A stretch of 16,910 bases of DNA, taken from assembly GCA_030638785.1 (NCBI GenBank), contig DAOWDY010000078.1:1-16910 (forward strand), read 5' to 3'. The notes under the pieces were generated by a model. The model did not search any database and had not been told where the DNA came from. It saw only the letters and a list, made by a program, of their open reading frames with translations. This document shows, piece by piece, positions 7,835 to 15,104 of this stretch (position 1 is its first letter; each line of letters starts with the position of its first letter). This DNA is from Candidatus Thorarchaeota archaeon. GTDB taxonomy: Archaea; Asgardarchaeota; Thorarchaeia; Thorarchaeales; Thorarchaeaceae. The translations under genes were made by a program, and so were the position numbers.

Positions 7835-8737
7835 CTAAATTCGCATGAGCTTGAATCTGCAGATTTTGTCTCCGAGAGCCCTGCACGAAGTTTCTTCAAC
7901 TGAGATGCTTGGGTTATCAAAAGCTCCTTCAATGAACCCACTGAAGAATTGGCACATTGGTTTTTCCGAAGTTTTCCCTCGACAGATAGGACAGAGCAAT
8001 ACATCAAAGATCTCGTGTTTTGTGTCCAGCTTAGCGACTGAGATTTCGTTCAACAACTCCAGAACCTTTTCAGAATCGAGAACAAATTTGTTCTTAAAAC
8101 GGGATTTAGCTATTCGGTACCCAGAGTATCTTCCAAGTGTTTGAGCTACAACTTCTTCGATGCCCGTGTCATCGTCAAAGTACTTGTTTAACTGTCTAAC
8201 AAGCTTGATTGTATCATCAGGATATCCATCGATGATGTCAAGGCCAAGATTCAGTACTTCGTATAGACGAGAGAGGGGGATAAACGACGGGAGAAATTCA
8301 AGAATCTCTGGAAAATCTTTCTGTAGCTTTGAGAGGCTGTCGTACAACTCTCTAATCTTTGGCTCAAAAGGTGTGAAATTATCACAATTCACAAAGAATT
8401 CTTCATTTTCCAGCTTGTCAGTGTAGAATTTCTGAAACTCGTGTTCAACTTGTTTGACCAAAAGTTTTGCGAACTGCTCATACTTTTGATCTGTTGCATG
8501 CACGACAAACAGAACTGGATCTTGTGAGCTGTATACCAATACGCCATCCTCGACAGTGATTGACTTGAGTTCTTTATGCCCTAATTCCACGAGGAGTGTA
8601 TTGATTGCGCTTGAAAATCCGCCAAATAAATCCATGAATGACCCCTGCTCTTCGCTGGTTGTCTTCTCTGGAGTTACGCTGAGAAGTGCAATTCCATCTA
8701 GATGTAGAATATAGATAGTCTTGATCATCTCATTCAT
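7835..8737 (-). CDS. Longin/roadblock-like + V4R domain protein
   Basis: This 300-residue cytoplasmic protein has two recognisable parts. Residues 1-110 (MIKTIYILHLDGIALLS, LFGGFSSAINTLLVELG, LFVVHATDQKYEQFAKLL) resemble the longin/roadblock-like profilin-fold domains abundant in Asgard archaea, which partner small GTPases. A helical middle follows. The C-terminal V4R domain has the pattern C-x2-C (249/252), MCQFFSGFIEGAF with Cys262, then Cys285 and Cys293 in SCRALGDKICRF. V4R domains bind small ligands, often with zinc, in sensory or regulatory proteins. The ATG at 8737 has GGAGA 8 nt upstream and overlaps the end of the upstream membrane-protein gene by 8 bp, so translation is coupled. It is the last gene of a three-gene operon. 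The longin assignment is weaker than the V4R one. Confidence 0.85.
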   Translation of the reverse strand: MNEMIKTIYILHLDGIALLSVTPEKTTSEEQGSFMDLFGGFSSAINTLLVELGHKELKSITVEDGVLVYSSQDPVLFVVHATDQKYEQFAKLLVKQVEHEFQKFYTDKLENEEFFVNCDNFTPFEPKIRELYDSLSKLQKDFPEILEFLPSFIPLSRLYEVLNLGLDIIDGYPDDTIKLVRQLNKYFDDDTGIEEVVAQTLGRYSGYRIAKSRFKNKFVLDSEKVLELLNEISVAKLDTKHEIFDVLLCPICRGKTSEKPMCQFFSGFIEGAFDNPSISVEETSCRALGDKICRFKLMRI

Positions 8738-9104
8738 TCTTTTCTTCTCCGAAGAGGCGTTCTGAGAAACCATAGAACTGTACGAAGGCAAAGACAAGAA
8801 TGAAGATACCTAGAAGGAATATGAGGAGTCGTGTTGGTTTCCAAACGAAATCATAGAATGCCTTTGGTGAGAACCAGAAGAATTCGTCAAAAGCATCCAT
8901 CCCCATACTGATTGTTCCAAGCACTGCGAAGATGATTAATGGCCAGAAGGTCCTTCTTCTCTCCATCATGGGATAACGATTCTTGGCAATTAGGATAACT
9001 GCCAGAACAATGACAAATGCAACGACTGTGGAAACATCAAAAAATGCTTTGATTACCTCTAAAGGATCGGTAGGAGGAACGAAATCAAGTTGTACATCCT
9101 GCAT
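8730..9104 (-). CDS. Small 3-TM membrane protein (paralogue of the 9108-9446 protein)
   Basis: This 124-residue membrane protein has segments at about 20-40, 53-70 and 90-112 and a charged C-terminus (GEEKNE). A basic loop (KNRYPMMERRR) follows TM1, and an acidic pair (MDAFDEFF) ends TM2. The upstream gene product has the same three-helix plan, with a basic loop after TM1 and acidic residues (DVLD) ending TM2, so the two look like a tandem duplication. No enzyme motif is visible. The ATG at 9104 is 3 nt after the upstream stop, and its end overlaps the longin/V4R start. It may be a sensor or a membrane anchor for the longin/V4R protein; that is inference. Confidence 0.8.
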   Translation of the reverse strand: MQDVQLDFVPPTDPLEVIKAFFDVSTVVAFVIVLAVILIAKNRYPMMERRRTFWPLIIFAVLGTISMGMDAFDEFFWFSPKAFYDFVWKPTRLLIFLLGIFILVFAFVQFYGFSERLFGEEKNE

Positions 9105-9107
9105 ATT

Positions 9108-9446
9108 CTACATCCCCCACTGTTGTGCGCCATATTCTGCGATTCTATAGATGCCTAAGGCAAACAGAAGCAATCCAAATAGAAATGTTGCACCATCAAA
9201 CACGTTCAATACATCCACAATCAAATCATCCCATTGCATGGTATCTAGGACGTCAAATATAGAGTGGAAAAGGATGAATCCGAGTCCAATAACGATGAAA
9301 TTCCAACCTTTAGCGATTTTAGTATGTCGCGATTGAATCAGATAGGCAATTATCAGTGCAACGAGTACTCCCAGAACAATCAGAGATTCTACTCCGATAA
9401 GGTACACATCTTCTGGGTCTATCAAATCTACTTGAATGGTAACCAC
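9108..9446 (-). CDS. Small 3-TM membrane protein, first gene of the longin/V4R operon
   Basis: This 112-residue protein has membrane segments at about 15-37, 47-66 and 84-105. A short acidic N-terminus (DLIDPEDV) precedes TM1, and a basic loop (SRHTKIAKGW) separates TM1 and TM2. TM2 ends in an acidic FDVLD. It lacks a cleavable signal peptide and any catalytic motif I know. The start is a GTG at 9446 with a TATA-like TTACATTAC about 25 bp upstream, which suggests a leaderless operon mRNA starting here. The following gene begins 3 nt after its TAG. Confidence 0.78.
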   Translation of the reverse strand: MVTIQVDLIDPEDVYLIGVESLIVLGVLVALIIAYLIQSRHTKIAKGWNFIVIGLGFILFHSIFDVLDTMQWDDLIVDVLNVFDGATFLFGLLLFALGIYRIAEYGAQQWGM

Positions 9447-9531
9447 CTAGAATATAGAGTAATGTAACATAGAGTTAAGTCTTCTGACCACTGGCTGCTA
9501 CAATTTAGGATGAATCGAACCTGCAATTATA

Positions 9532-10443
9532 TCATGATTTTCTGAGTGTTGGAATGGTTTCTTTGGCGATCTTCTCGAAGGTAGGGATTTGATCGGGTGC
9601 AAAGAAGGGATAGAAGAAGATGAATTCATTGATTCCAATTGCTTGATATCTCTCTACAATCTCCATGAAATGCGCTTCAGATGCGAAAGCAGTATTTGCT
9701 TCGGCACCAAAGATTAACAATGAGCGTCTAAGGGATCCTGGATCACGACCTATCTTCTCGCAATACTTGTCCAGAAAGTCGTTACGTTTCTTGGTCTTCT
9801 CAACTATAAGTTCATGAGGAGAGCCAAAATCACCTCCAAATGAGCTCCATGTGTCAGCTAATTCTGCAGCTATTTTGAGTGATCCTTTGACATGTGCGGC
9901 TATTGTAAATGGAGGTCGTGGTTTTTGAACAGGTTCAGGAGCCATAATTGCTCCATCGATAGTGTAGTACTCTCCATTGTAGTTCGTAGTGTTGTTTCTC
10001 AACATAGTATCAACTATCTCGACCTGTTCTCTCAGTCGTGCAATTCGCTCCTTGGTAGGCCATTCTCTAATCCCCATCATCTTGTAGGTAGGATCAATCG
10101 AGCCAGGAGCGCCAGCACCGATTCCAATTTCTAGTCGACCATTGGAGATGTGATCAACAGTCAACGCCTGACGTGCAAGGAGAGCTGGATTACGTAATGG
10201 TATTGAAGTCACTAAGGTGCCTATACGGATTGTTGATGTTGCATTAGCAAGCCCTGCAAGTGTTGTCCATCCTTCTAACCAAGGACTTGTTGGATGTGCG
10301 TAATTCACGAAATGATCTGCAATCCAAGTGCTATCGAATCCTAACTCTTCGAACTTCTGCCAAAGTCGGACCAATTCTGACCAAGGCATATCTTGGAGTA
10401 CTACTGCACCAAATCTATTATCTTCTTTCACTTTTCCCACCAT
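9532..10443 (-). CDS. F420-dependent LLM-class oxidoreductase
   Basis: This 303-residue protein belongs to the bacterial luciferase-like monooxygenase (LLM) superfamily, in the branch that uses coenzyme F420 (methylene-tetrahydromethanopterin reductase or F420-dependent dehydrogenase type). Visible signatures are STWIADHF (38-45), IRIGTLVTSIPLRNPALLARQALTVD (72-97) and SNGRLEIGIGAG (100-111), the cofactor-binding beta strand and loop. Length and domain are complete. The specific substrate is unknown; many archaeal paralogues exist, so I do not call it mer. The ATG at 10443 has a TATA-like AATTATATT about 28 bp upstream, so the transcript is probably leaderless. Confidence 0.9.
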   Translation of the reverse strand: MVGKVKEDNRFGAVVLQDMPWSELVRLWQKFEELGFDSTWIADHFVNYAHPTSPWLEGWTTLAGLANATSTIRIGTLVTSIPLRNPALLARQALTVDHISNGRLEIGIGAGAPGSIDPTYKMMGIREWPTKERIARLREQVEIVDTMLRNNTTNYNGEYYTIDGAIMAPEPVQKPRPPFTIAAHVKGSLKIAAELADTWSSFGGDFGSPHELIVEKTKKRNDFLDKYCEKIGRDPGSLRRSLLIFGAEANTAFASEAHFMEIVERYQAIGINEFIFFYPFFAPDQIPTFEKIAKETIPTLRKS

Positions 10444-10599
10444 CCGAAAAAGGATTTCATTGAATATAATTCAGAGTCACAATGCAGGGTCACTATTTAG
10501 GGCCTCTAATTGATACTTGAAATAAGAAAGAATCAAAGAAACCTTAAGCACCTCATAAAGAGAGTCAGGATAGACCAAGATGGAGTCGTGGTCAGCAAT

Positions 10600-11742
10600 A
10601 TGCCTTCAGACCCACAACCAAGATTACAAGGATTTCTCTCAAACCACGAATCAGATGAGAAGATTGTTGAGATAGTGACTGAACCAGATCCCATCTATAT
10701 TGAAGAAGCTCGTGACTCAATTGAGCTGAATTTTGATTTACAAATAACTGGACTCACCACAAAATGCCTCATGATACGGTTCATCAAGTGTGCAATATAT
10801 GATGATGAGGATAACCTAGTAACTTTCAGACATCTGAATCACAATGGTGTGGGAACTCCTGGAATCCACACTATTGGAAAGTACGAAATTGATGGACAAC
10901 AGACCCTTGATGTGTTCAATCCATTCCATCGTTTTCCATTGGATATGCCACTTGGTCACCTGCGATACATGTTCACATTTTATGATTCAGAGAGTAAACA
11001 GGAGTATTACTACGGAAATGTAATCGTGGAACCTGTCAAATATAATCAGAAGACCAAATTATCACTACCTATCAAGGGTACACTTGTTGTTCTTGATGGA
11101 CATGATTTCTACTCTCACCATCGTCGATTCGCTATGTCATTGGTAAGAGATGTCACTGGCGGAAAGTTTGCATCCAATTTCAGTCGTTACGGTATTGATT
11201 TCACCGTAATTGGCACTGACGGAAATACAAGAGAAATGGATTCTAATGAGTTCAAGGACAACTATGACTTTCATTTCTCAGACGTGAAGAACTTCTTTAC
11301 TCACGAGGCAGTTATCTATGCACCTGCTGATGGTGAGATTGTAGATATTGTCAATGACCTCGAGGACCTCTATGATACCCCATTCAATATGGATGCTGCA
11401 ATAGGAGATGACAAAGTAAAAGACATTGCAGGAAACTATGTTGTCATAAAACACGCCAGTGCTGAATACAGTCACCTCTTCCATCTTCTAAAAGGAAGTG
11501 TTGAAGTTGGTGTGAGTCAGAAAGTTAAACGTGGAGCTCCAATTGCTAAGGTTGGGTTCTCTGGTGCTTCAACCTTATACTCACATTTGCACTATCAGCT
11601 AATGGACGGCAAGAATTTTCTCAACGATAATGCACTACCATGTAAATTCAGCAATCTAAATCTGATATTAGGTTCAAAGACTGTGAGGTATGATGAACTG
11701 TCAATAGATACGGGAGACCTAGTCCGGTCTGAGCCAATCTAA
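10600..11742 (+). CDS. M23-like (LytM-fold) protein, cytoplasmic, catalytic status uncertain
   Basis: The ATG at 10600 gives 380 residues; a TTG at 10510 would add 30 basic residues. The N-terminal 150 residues are beta-rich (LNFDLQITGLTTKCLMIRF and following). The C-terminal half has the M23/LytM layout: a strand APADGEIVDI, GNYVVIKHA, EYSHLFHL, QKVKRGAPIAKVGFSG and finally SHLHYQL with the HxH pair at 329/331. The Asp ligand is D200 in RYGIDF, but the usual His four residues before that Asp is not obvious. No signal peptide or membrane anchor is seen, which is odd for a wall peptidase in a murein-free archaeon. It may be an intracellular metallopeptidase or a non-catalytic carrier of the fold. 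A TATA-like CTCATAAAG near 10552 fits the ATG start. Confidence 0.85.
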   Translation: MPSDPQPRLQGFLSNHESDEKIVEIVTEPDPIYIEEARDSIELNFDLQITGLTTKCLMIRFIKCAIYDDEDNLVTFRHLNHNGVGTPGIHTIGKYEIDGQQTLDVFNPFHRFPLDMPLGHLRYMFTFYDSESKQEYYYGNVIVEPVKYNQKTKLSLPIKGTLVVLDGHDFYSHHRRFAMSLVRDVTGGKFASNFSRYGIDFTVIGTDGNTREMDSNEFKDNYDFHFSDVKNFFTHEAVIYAPADGEIVDIVNDLEDLYDTPFNMDAAIGDDKVKDIAGNYVVIKHASAEYSHLFHLLKGSVEVGVSQKVKRGAPIAKVGFSGASTLYSHLHYQLMDGKNFLNDNALPCKFSNLNLILGSKTVRYDELSIDTGDLVRSEPI

Positions 11743-11755
11743 AACCTGACAATGT

Positions 11756-12298
11756 TCAGTAATCGCGATTTAGAATTTCAGAGATTCCTTTGATGGTATT
11801 CCAGTTGCGTGTGGTAGCGGGAACCTGAAGTTCCTTCTCAATGAATTTGTTGGGAGCACCATACCTTCCTTTTCTGGGATATGCTTGACTGAATAGATTG
11901 CTATTCGCTGCGAGGAATAACTCCACATCTTTTTGGGGACTTTGGAGGGGTAGAGCCAAATCAATCTGAGTCTTGGTTGGAATGAAGGTCACGTACAATT
12001 TTGCGGAACTCGATTCTCTCTCTCTAAACGGGTTAAAGCTCATGATCTCTTCAATCTGCGTTGATGTTCGCAAGAAGACTTCGACATTTCTTCCAACCAA
12101 ATCGAACAATGTTTCTTTGATTCGTTCAACTACGGTGGCTTGTTCTAGTTCTGTCGTAAACAAGATATTTCCACTTGCTCTATAGCTGGTAATTTTTTCG
12201 AGTTCAATAGATTCGAATTGATGACATACTTCTTTCATCTTTATCAGGTTACGACCGCCCACATTGATACCACGAAGAAAAGCTACGTACACTACCAT
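11756..12298 (-). CDS. DUF1697 family protein
   Basis: This 180-residue protein matches the DUF1697 family (widespread, function unknown). The N-terminal signature FLRGINVGGRNLIKM is at 7-21, ASGNILF follows at 41-47, and the C-terminal stretch has the typical RKGRYGAPNKFIEKEL and ATTRNWNTI. Length is complete. The family has been seen in structural genomics, but no accepted biochemical role is known to me. The ATG at 12298 is preceded by AGGTGGA 5 nt upstream and a TATA box (GATATAAG) at 12332-12339. It is convergent with the M23-like gene (13 bp apart) and divergent from the 4-TM protein. Confidence 0.92.
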   Translation of the reverse strand: MVVYVAFLRGINVGGRNLIKMKEVCHQFESIELEKITSYRASGNILFTTELEQATVVERIKETLFDLVGRNVEVFLRTSTQIEEIMSFNPFRERESSSAKLYVTFIPTKTQIDLALPLQSPQKDVELFLAANSNLFSQAYPRKGRYGAPNKFIEKELQVPATTRNWNTIKGISEILNRDY

Positions 12299-12331
12299 TG
12301 AGGTCCACCTGGCATTGGGGATTCGAAACCT

Positions 12332-12360
12332 CTTATATCTCGCTTTAGCTCTTTATTATT
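12332..12360. promoter_or_regulatory. Back-to-back TATA boxes of a divergent promoter
   Basis: The minus strand carries GATATAAG at 12339-12332, about 37 bp from the DUF1697 start. The plus strand carries CTTTATTATT at 12351-12360, about 37 bp from the GTG of the 4-TM gene. The two boxes are only about 12 bp apart, so pre-initiation complexes may compete. Confidence 0.45.
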
Positions 12361-12391
12361 AGACTAAATGTTGTTGTAGGTCAGTGAGTAC

Positions 12392-13051
12392 GTGGCTAAG
12401 AACCAAACAAATGATAATCAGAAACAATCTACGTTCTGTGGAATCCATGCAAGATACAGTGGCAGAGATGCACGATGGTTTGCTACAATGTCCTTTTCAG
12501 CCATGATTGTTGGCTATATTGGATTGTGGGGATCAAGTATTAGCTATTTCGGGCTCTCTTTTGATATGGGAAGTTTCCTAGGTCTGGATTCATTTATTCT
12601 CACAGAATCCATGATAATGATACCAATCCATTTCATCATTGCAATGTTGTTCTTTGCGGGAGGGATTGAGTGGTATCTTATATGCAGACATTGTCCATGT
12701 TATGAGCACTCAGGTAAAGAACATGGTAATGAAAATAGATTCTATTGTCTTGCAAACTGGGGGAGTCCAAAGCTCTTCAAGTACGACCCATCTCCTGTCA
12801 CTCGCATTGGCCAAGCTGTCTTTCTAATCTGGGGCATTGGTTTCGCATTCCTCTTTCCTGTGGTCTATCTTTTTGATCGATTCGAGTGGTTATTCGTATA
12901 CTTGCTTGTCGTAGGAGCCTTTCTAGTGACATTACGTCATTTCCACTGTTCCACTTGCCCGAACTTCGGTTGTCCATTGAACTCTGTTCCAGAGGAGAAT
13001 AGAGAGGAGTTCATGGAGAAACTTCAGTCCGGAGAAATTTATGGAAAATAA
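12392..13051 (+). CDS. Cys-rich 4-TM membrane protein, conserved unknown
   Basis: This 219-residue protein has four likely membrane helices (about 33-50, 72-92, 140-160 and 166-182). Cysteines cluster just after TM2 (C98-x2-C101-x-C103, then C119 in YCLANWGSPKLFKY) and just after TM4 (C186-x2-C189-x4-C194), leaving both clusters on the same membrane face. This pattern suggests a bound metal or Fe-S centre. The layout, with a Gly-Ser-Pro-Lys turn and a closing CPLN-VPEE-NREEF segment, reminds me of an unnamed membrane family in methanogens; that is from memory, not a search. The start is a GTG at 12392; a TATA box lies at 12351-12360. It is convergent with the methyltransferase gene (12 bp). 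Confidence 0.8.
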   Translation: MAKNQTNDNQKQSTFCGIHARYSGRDARWFATMSFSAMIVGYIGLWGSSISYFGLSFDMGSFLGLDSFILTESMIMIPIHFIIAMLFFAGGIEWYLICRHCPCYEHSGKEHGNENRFYCLANWGSPKLFKYDPSPVTRIGQAVFLIWGIGFAFLFPVVYLFDRFEWLFVYLLVVGAFLVTLRHFHCSTCPNFGCPLNSVPEENREEFMEKLQSGEIYGK

Positions 13052-13063
13052 TTGACTGGATAA

Positions 13064-13744
13064 CTAGTAGAGGAAAGGGATTAGACGTTTGGTTTGTTCA
13101 ACATACGATTGGTATGCTTCTCCAAACTCAGATGTCAGAATCTGTTCTTCTATCTCCATTCTGTTTCTGAACACTACGAAATATGCAACTAAGACTAGAA
13201 ATGTGATAATATAGCTCCGAAATGCGATTCCCATACCTAACTTCCCTAATAGACCTCCAGAGTAGAGAGGATGGCGAATATACCTGTAGATTCGATCTGT
13301 TTGTAGTTCATGTCGCTCCTGAATCGCAAGAGTTCCACTACCAAATCGTCCAAGTTGAACCCGGCTGGTTAGCATGATGATGGTTCCAACAATATAGAGT
13401 GCTATTCCCATGTACGCAACAAGAGTGCTATTCAGTAAAACCAAATATTCAGCAATTAAGAGTACATTCTCATAGAAGAACAGAGTAACAATGAGTGGGT
13501 GAAGTATAAAGAGCAAAGCCATTATTGCAATGGGCCTATCAACCTCTTCTCGATCTGTAACTGGTCGAATCAATGCATCTGCAGAGAATACAACCATATC
13601 AAGAGCAATGATTACCACGAATATTAGGTCATTAAAGATACTGGGTGCTAGAATAAATAGACAAATGGAATAGTAGGCAAGATAAAACAAAACGCCTACT
13701 ACTTTTCGAATTATAGATTTCATCCCTATCCTAGGAAATCTCAT
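13064..13744 (-). CDS. ICMT/PEMT-like membrane methyltransferase
   Basis: This 226-residue multi-pass protein has 5-6 likely helices. The C-terminal third carries the isoprenylcysteine carboxyl methyltransferase/phospholipid methyltransferase signature: YRYIRHPLYSGGLLGKLG (153-170), with the His-Pro-Tyr SAM-binding motif, and RMEIEEQIL (195-203) followed by FGEAYQSYVEQTKRLIPF. Members use S-adenosylmethionine to methylate lipids or lipid-linked substrates in the membrane. The true substrate here is unknown, and prenylcysteine should not be assumed in an archaeon. The ATG at 13744 lies about 48 bp from a TTTTTAAC TATA-like sequence. It ends in TAG, convergent with the 4-TM gene. Confidence 0.88.
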   Translation of the reverse strand: MRFPRIGMKSIIRKVVGVLFYLAYYSICLFILAPSIFNDLIFVVIIALDMVVFSADALIRPVTDREEVDRPIAIMALLFILHPLIVTLFFYENVLLIAEYLVLLNSTLVAYMGIALYIVGTIIMLTSRVQLGRFGSGTLAIQERHELQTDRIYRYIRHPLYSGGLLGKLGMGIAFRSYIITFLVLVAYFVVFRNRMEIEEQILTSEFGEAYQSYVEQTKRLIPFLY

Positions 13745-13859
13745 TGTGTATCTGGATTAGTTTTTCCATTCTAAGGATTAAGAAGTGGTTAAAAACGAAT
13801 ACCTTCAGTAGCCCACTCACGCATACCCTCGAGACTAATAAACCAAAAGAACCACTATT

Positions 13860-13881
13860 GAAAGGAGGAGCTAAGTAATTG
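13860..13881 (+). promoter_or_regulatory. Strong Shine-Dalgarno deciding a TTG start
   Basis: AAAGGAGGAG at 13861-13870 stands 8 nt before TTG at 13879. This is the strongest ribosome binding site in the window and makes the TTG start of the following GNAT credible. Confidence 0.7.
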
Positions 13882-14427
13882 TCTTCTTTTCAGCATCACA
13901 CACAATTGGAAGATGGAACACCAGTCTTGATTAGACTGCTGGAGCCAAGTGATGAAGGAGAAGTTATGCTAGGCTTTACTCGGCTCTCATCCAGTTCGCG
14001 ATTCTATAGGCTGATGATGAATCCAAGTCATTTTCCAGACAACCTATTGAAGAAGAAAATGGCTCGAATAGATGATGAAAATGATCTAGTTATTTGTGCA
14101 TGGGACTTGAGCAAAGACCCGATACTTGGAATAGCTACTGCAATGTATGCTGCAGCTAAAGATGAACCTGATGTTGCAGAGGCGGCTCTCACAATTATCG
14201 ACAAGTATCAGAAGAGAGGACTTGGGACAATCCTCCTGAAGGCTTTAGCATATCTGGCCTATGAAAATGGATTCCGTCATTTTAGAGGGTATTTCCTAGC
14301 GGCGAATCAAGGTATTGTGAAACTGATCAAACGATTTGGTGCACAAGCTCGGTACTCAGGTGAATCGATACTCCAGATTGATGTTCCATTGTATCCATTT
14401 GTACAAGATTCTGAATTCAGTCATTGA
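13879..14427 (+). CDS. GNAT acetyltransferase, Pat-like
   Basis: This 182-residue protein is a complete GNAT domain. It opens with DGTPVLIRLLEPSDE and LGFTRLSSSSRFYRL, the pattern seen in Pat/PatZ-type protein lysine acetyltransferase domains. It continues with the acetyl-CoA loop QKRGLG (111-116) and a long helix LLKALAYLAYENGF, and ends with NQGIVKLIKRFGA. In bacteria such enzymes acetylate acyl-CoA synthetases; here the target is unknown. No NDP-forming acyl-CoA synthetase domain or cNMP domain is attached. The TTG start is supported by the ribosome binding site upstream. Confidence 0.88.
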   Translation: MSSFQHHTQLEDGTPVLIRLLEPSDEGEVMLGFTRLSSSSRFYRLMMNPSHFPDNLLKKKMARIDDENDLVICAWDLSKDPILGIATAMYAAAKDEPDVAEAALTIIDKYQKRGLGTILLKALAYLAYENGFRHFRGYFLAANQGIVKLIKRFGAQARYSGESILQIDVPLYPFVQDSEFSH

Positions 14428-14490
14428 AAGAAGCGGAATTCAAGAAGATGAGATAGATTATAGATTCATACGTCTTGCTTTGATTGATAT

Positions 14491-14500
14491 ACTTAAATAT
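14491..14500 (+). promoter_or_regulatory. TATA box of the nitroreductase gene
   Basis: ACTTAAATAT is a near-consensus archaeal TATA box. Initiation would fall at about 14520, which leaves a leader of about 25 nt containing GAGGT before the ATG at 14545. Confidence 0.55.
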
Positions 14501-14532
14501 TGGACGTCAGATATATTGGATGTCAGATACAT
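14501..14532. repeat. Tandem 16-bp direct repeat at the promoter, candidate operator
   Basis: TGGACGTCAGATATAT (14501-14516) is followed with no gap by TGGATGTCAGATACAT (14517-14532), matching at 14 of 16 positions. It lies directly downstream of the TATA box and spans the predicted transcription start, a classic repressor position. The regulator is not identified. Confidence 0.6.
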
Positions 14533-14544
14533 GAGGTTCCTGTA

Positions 14545-15099
14545 ATGCAAGAAGCAGATTTCTTTAAGGTGGTTGAAAAGAGAAGAAGCATAAGGAAATA
14601 CAAGAACAGAGAAGTTCCAGATGAGGATATCACACAGATGATTCAGGCAGCTCGATTAGCTCCATCAACAAATAACACGCAGCCATGGCAGTTTCTAGTT
14701 GTAAAAGAGCCAGAAACAATTAAACTCCTCTCTGCGGTTGCAGGTGGACAGCATTTCATTGCAGATGCAAATACCGTTGTCATGGCACTAGCTAACCGTG
14801 GTTCATCATGTTGCCCAGGGAATCCCTCAATGTGGCATGTGCAAGACACTATGATTGCAACAGAACACTTAGTCTTAGCAGCAACTGCTCTAGGATATGG
14901 ATCTTGCTGGGTAGCGATGCTTGACTCTAGAAACACGCATAATGCCACTCTCGTAAAGTCTGCTCTTAGAATACCCGATGATGTCGAAATAGTAGCATTG
15001 GTTACCCTAGGAGTTTCTAATGAAGTGCCCTCTCCTCGTTCAACCAATGATATTCACCAAATTGCGTTTTCTGAAGCGTATGGCAATTCTTGGAAATAG
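14545..15099 (+). CDS. Nitroreductase-family FMN oxidoreductase
   Basis: This 184-residue protein has the nitroreductase fold. FMN phosphate contacts are in RRSIRKYK (13-20), the NTQPWQF motif is at 44-50, and LGYGSCW (116-122) is the usual second FMN contact. The short single-domain form is common in archaea and in bacterial NADH or ferredoxin-dependent nitro/quinone/halide reductases. The reductant and substrate cannot be fixed from sequence. The ATG at 14545 fits both the family N-terminus and GAGGT 7 nt upstream; an in-frame ATG at 14500 would begin in the promoter repeats. Its stop is 5 bp from the end of the broken flavodoxin-like gene. Confidence 0.92.
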   Translation: MQEADFFKVVEKRRSIRKYKNREVPDEDITQMIQAARLAPSTNNTQPWQFLVVKEPETIKLLSAVAGGQHFIADANTVVMALANRGSSCCPGNPSMWHVQDTMIATEHLVLAATALGYGSCWVAMLDSRNTHNATLVKSALRIPDDVEIVALVTLGVSNEVPSPRSTNDIHQIAFSEAYGNSWK

Positions 15100-15104
15100 T
15101 ACGG

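Noticed and set aside
9508..9535. TTCGA-containing stretch resembling a tRNA T-loop (minus strand GGTTCGATTC)
   Set aside because: The flanking bases do not form a 5-bp T-stem, and no acceptor, anticodon or D-arm partner is present.
12315..12333. GGTTTCGAATCCCC on the minus strand, T-arm-like
   Set aside because: The stem does not pair properly and the sequence lies in the DUF1697 promoter and leader; there are no other tRNA parts.
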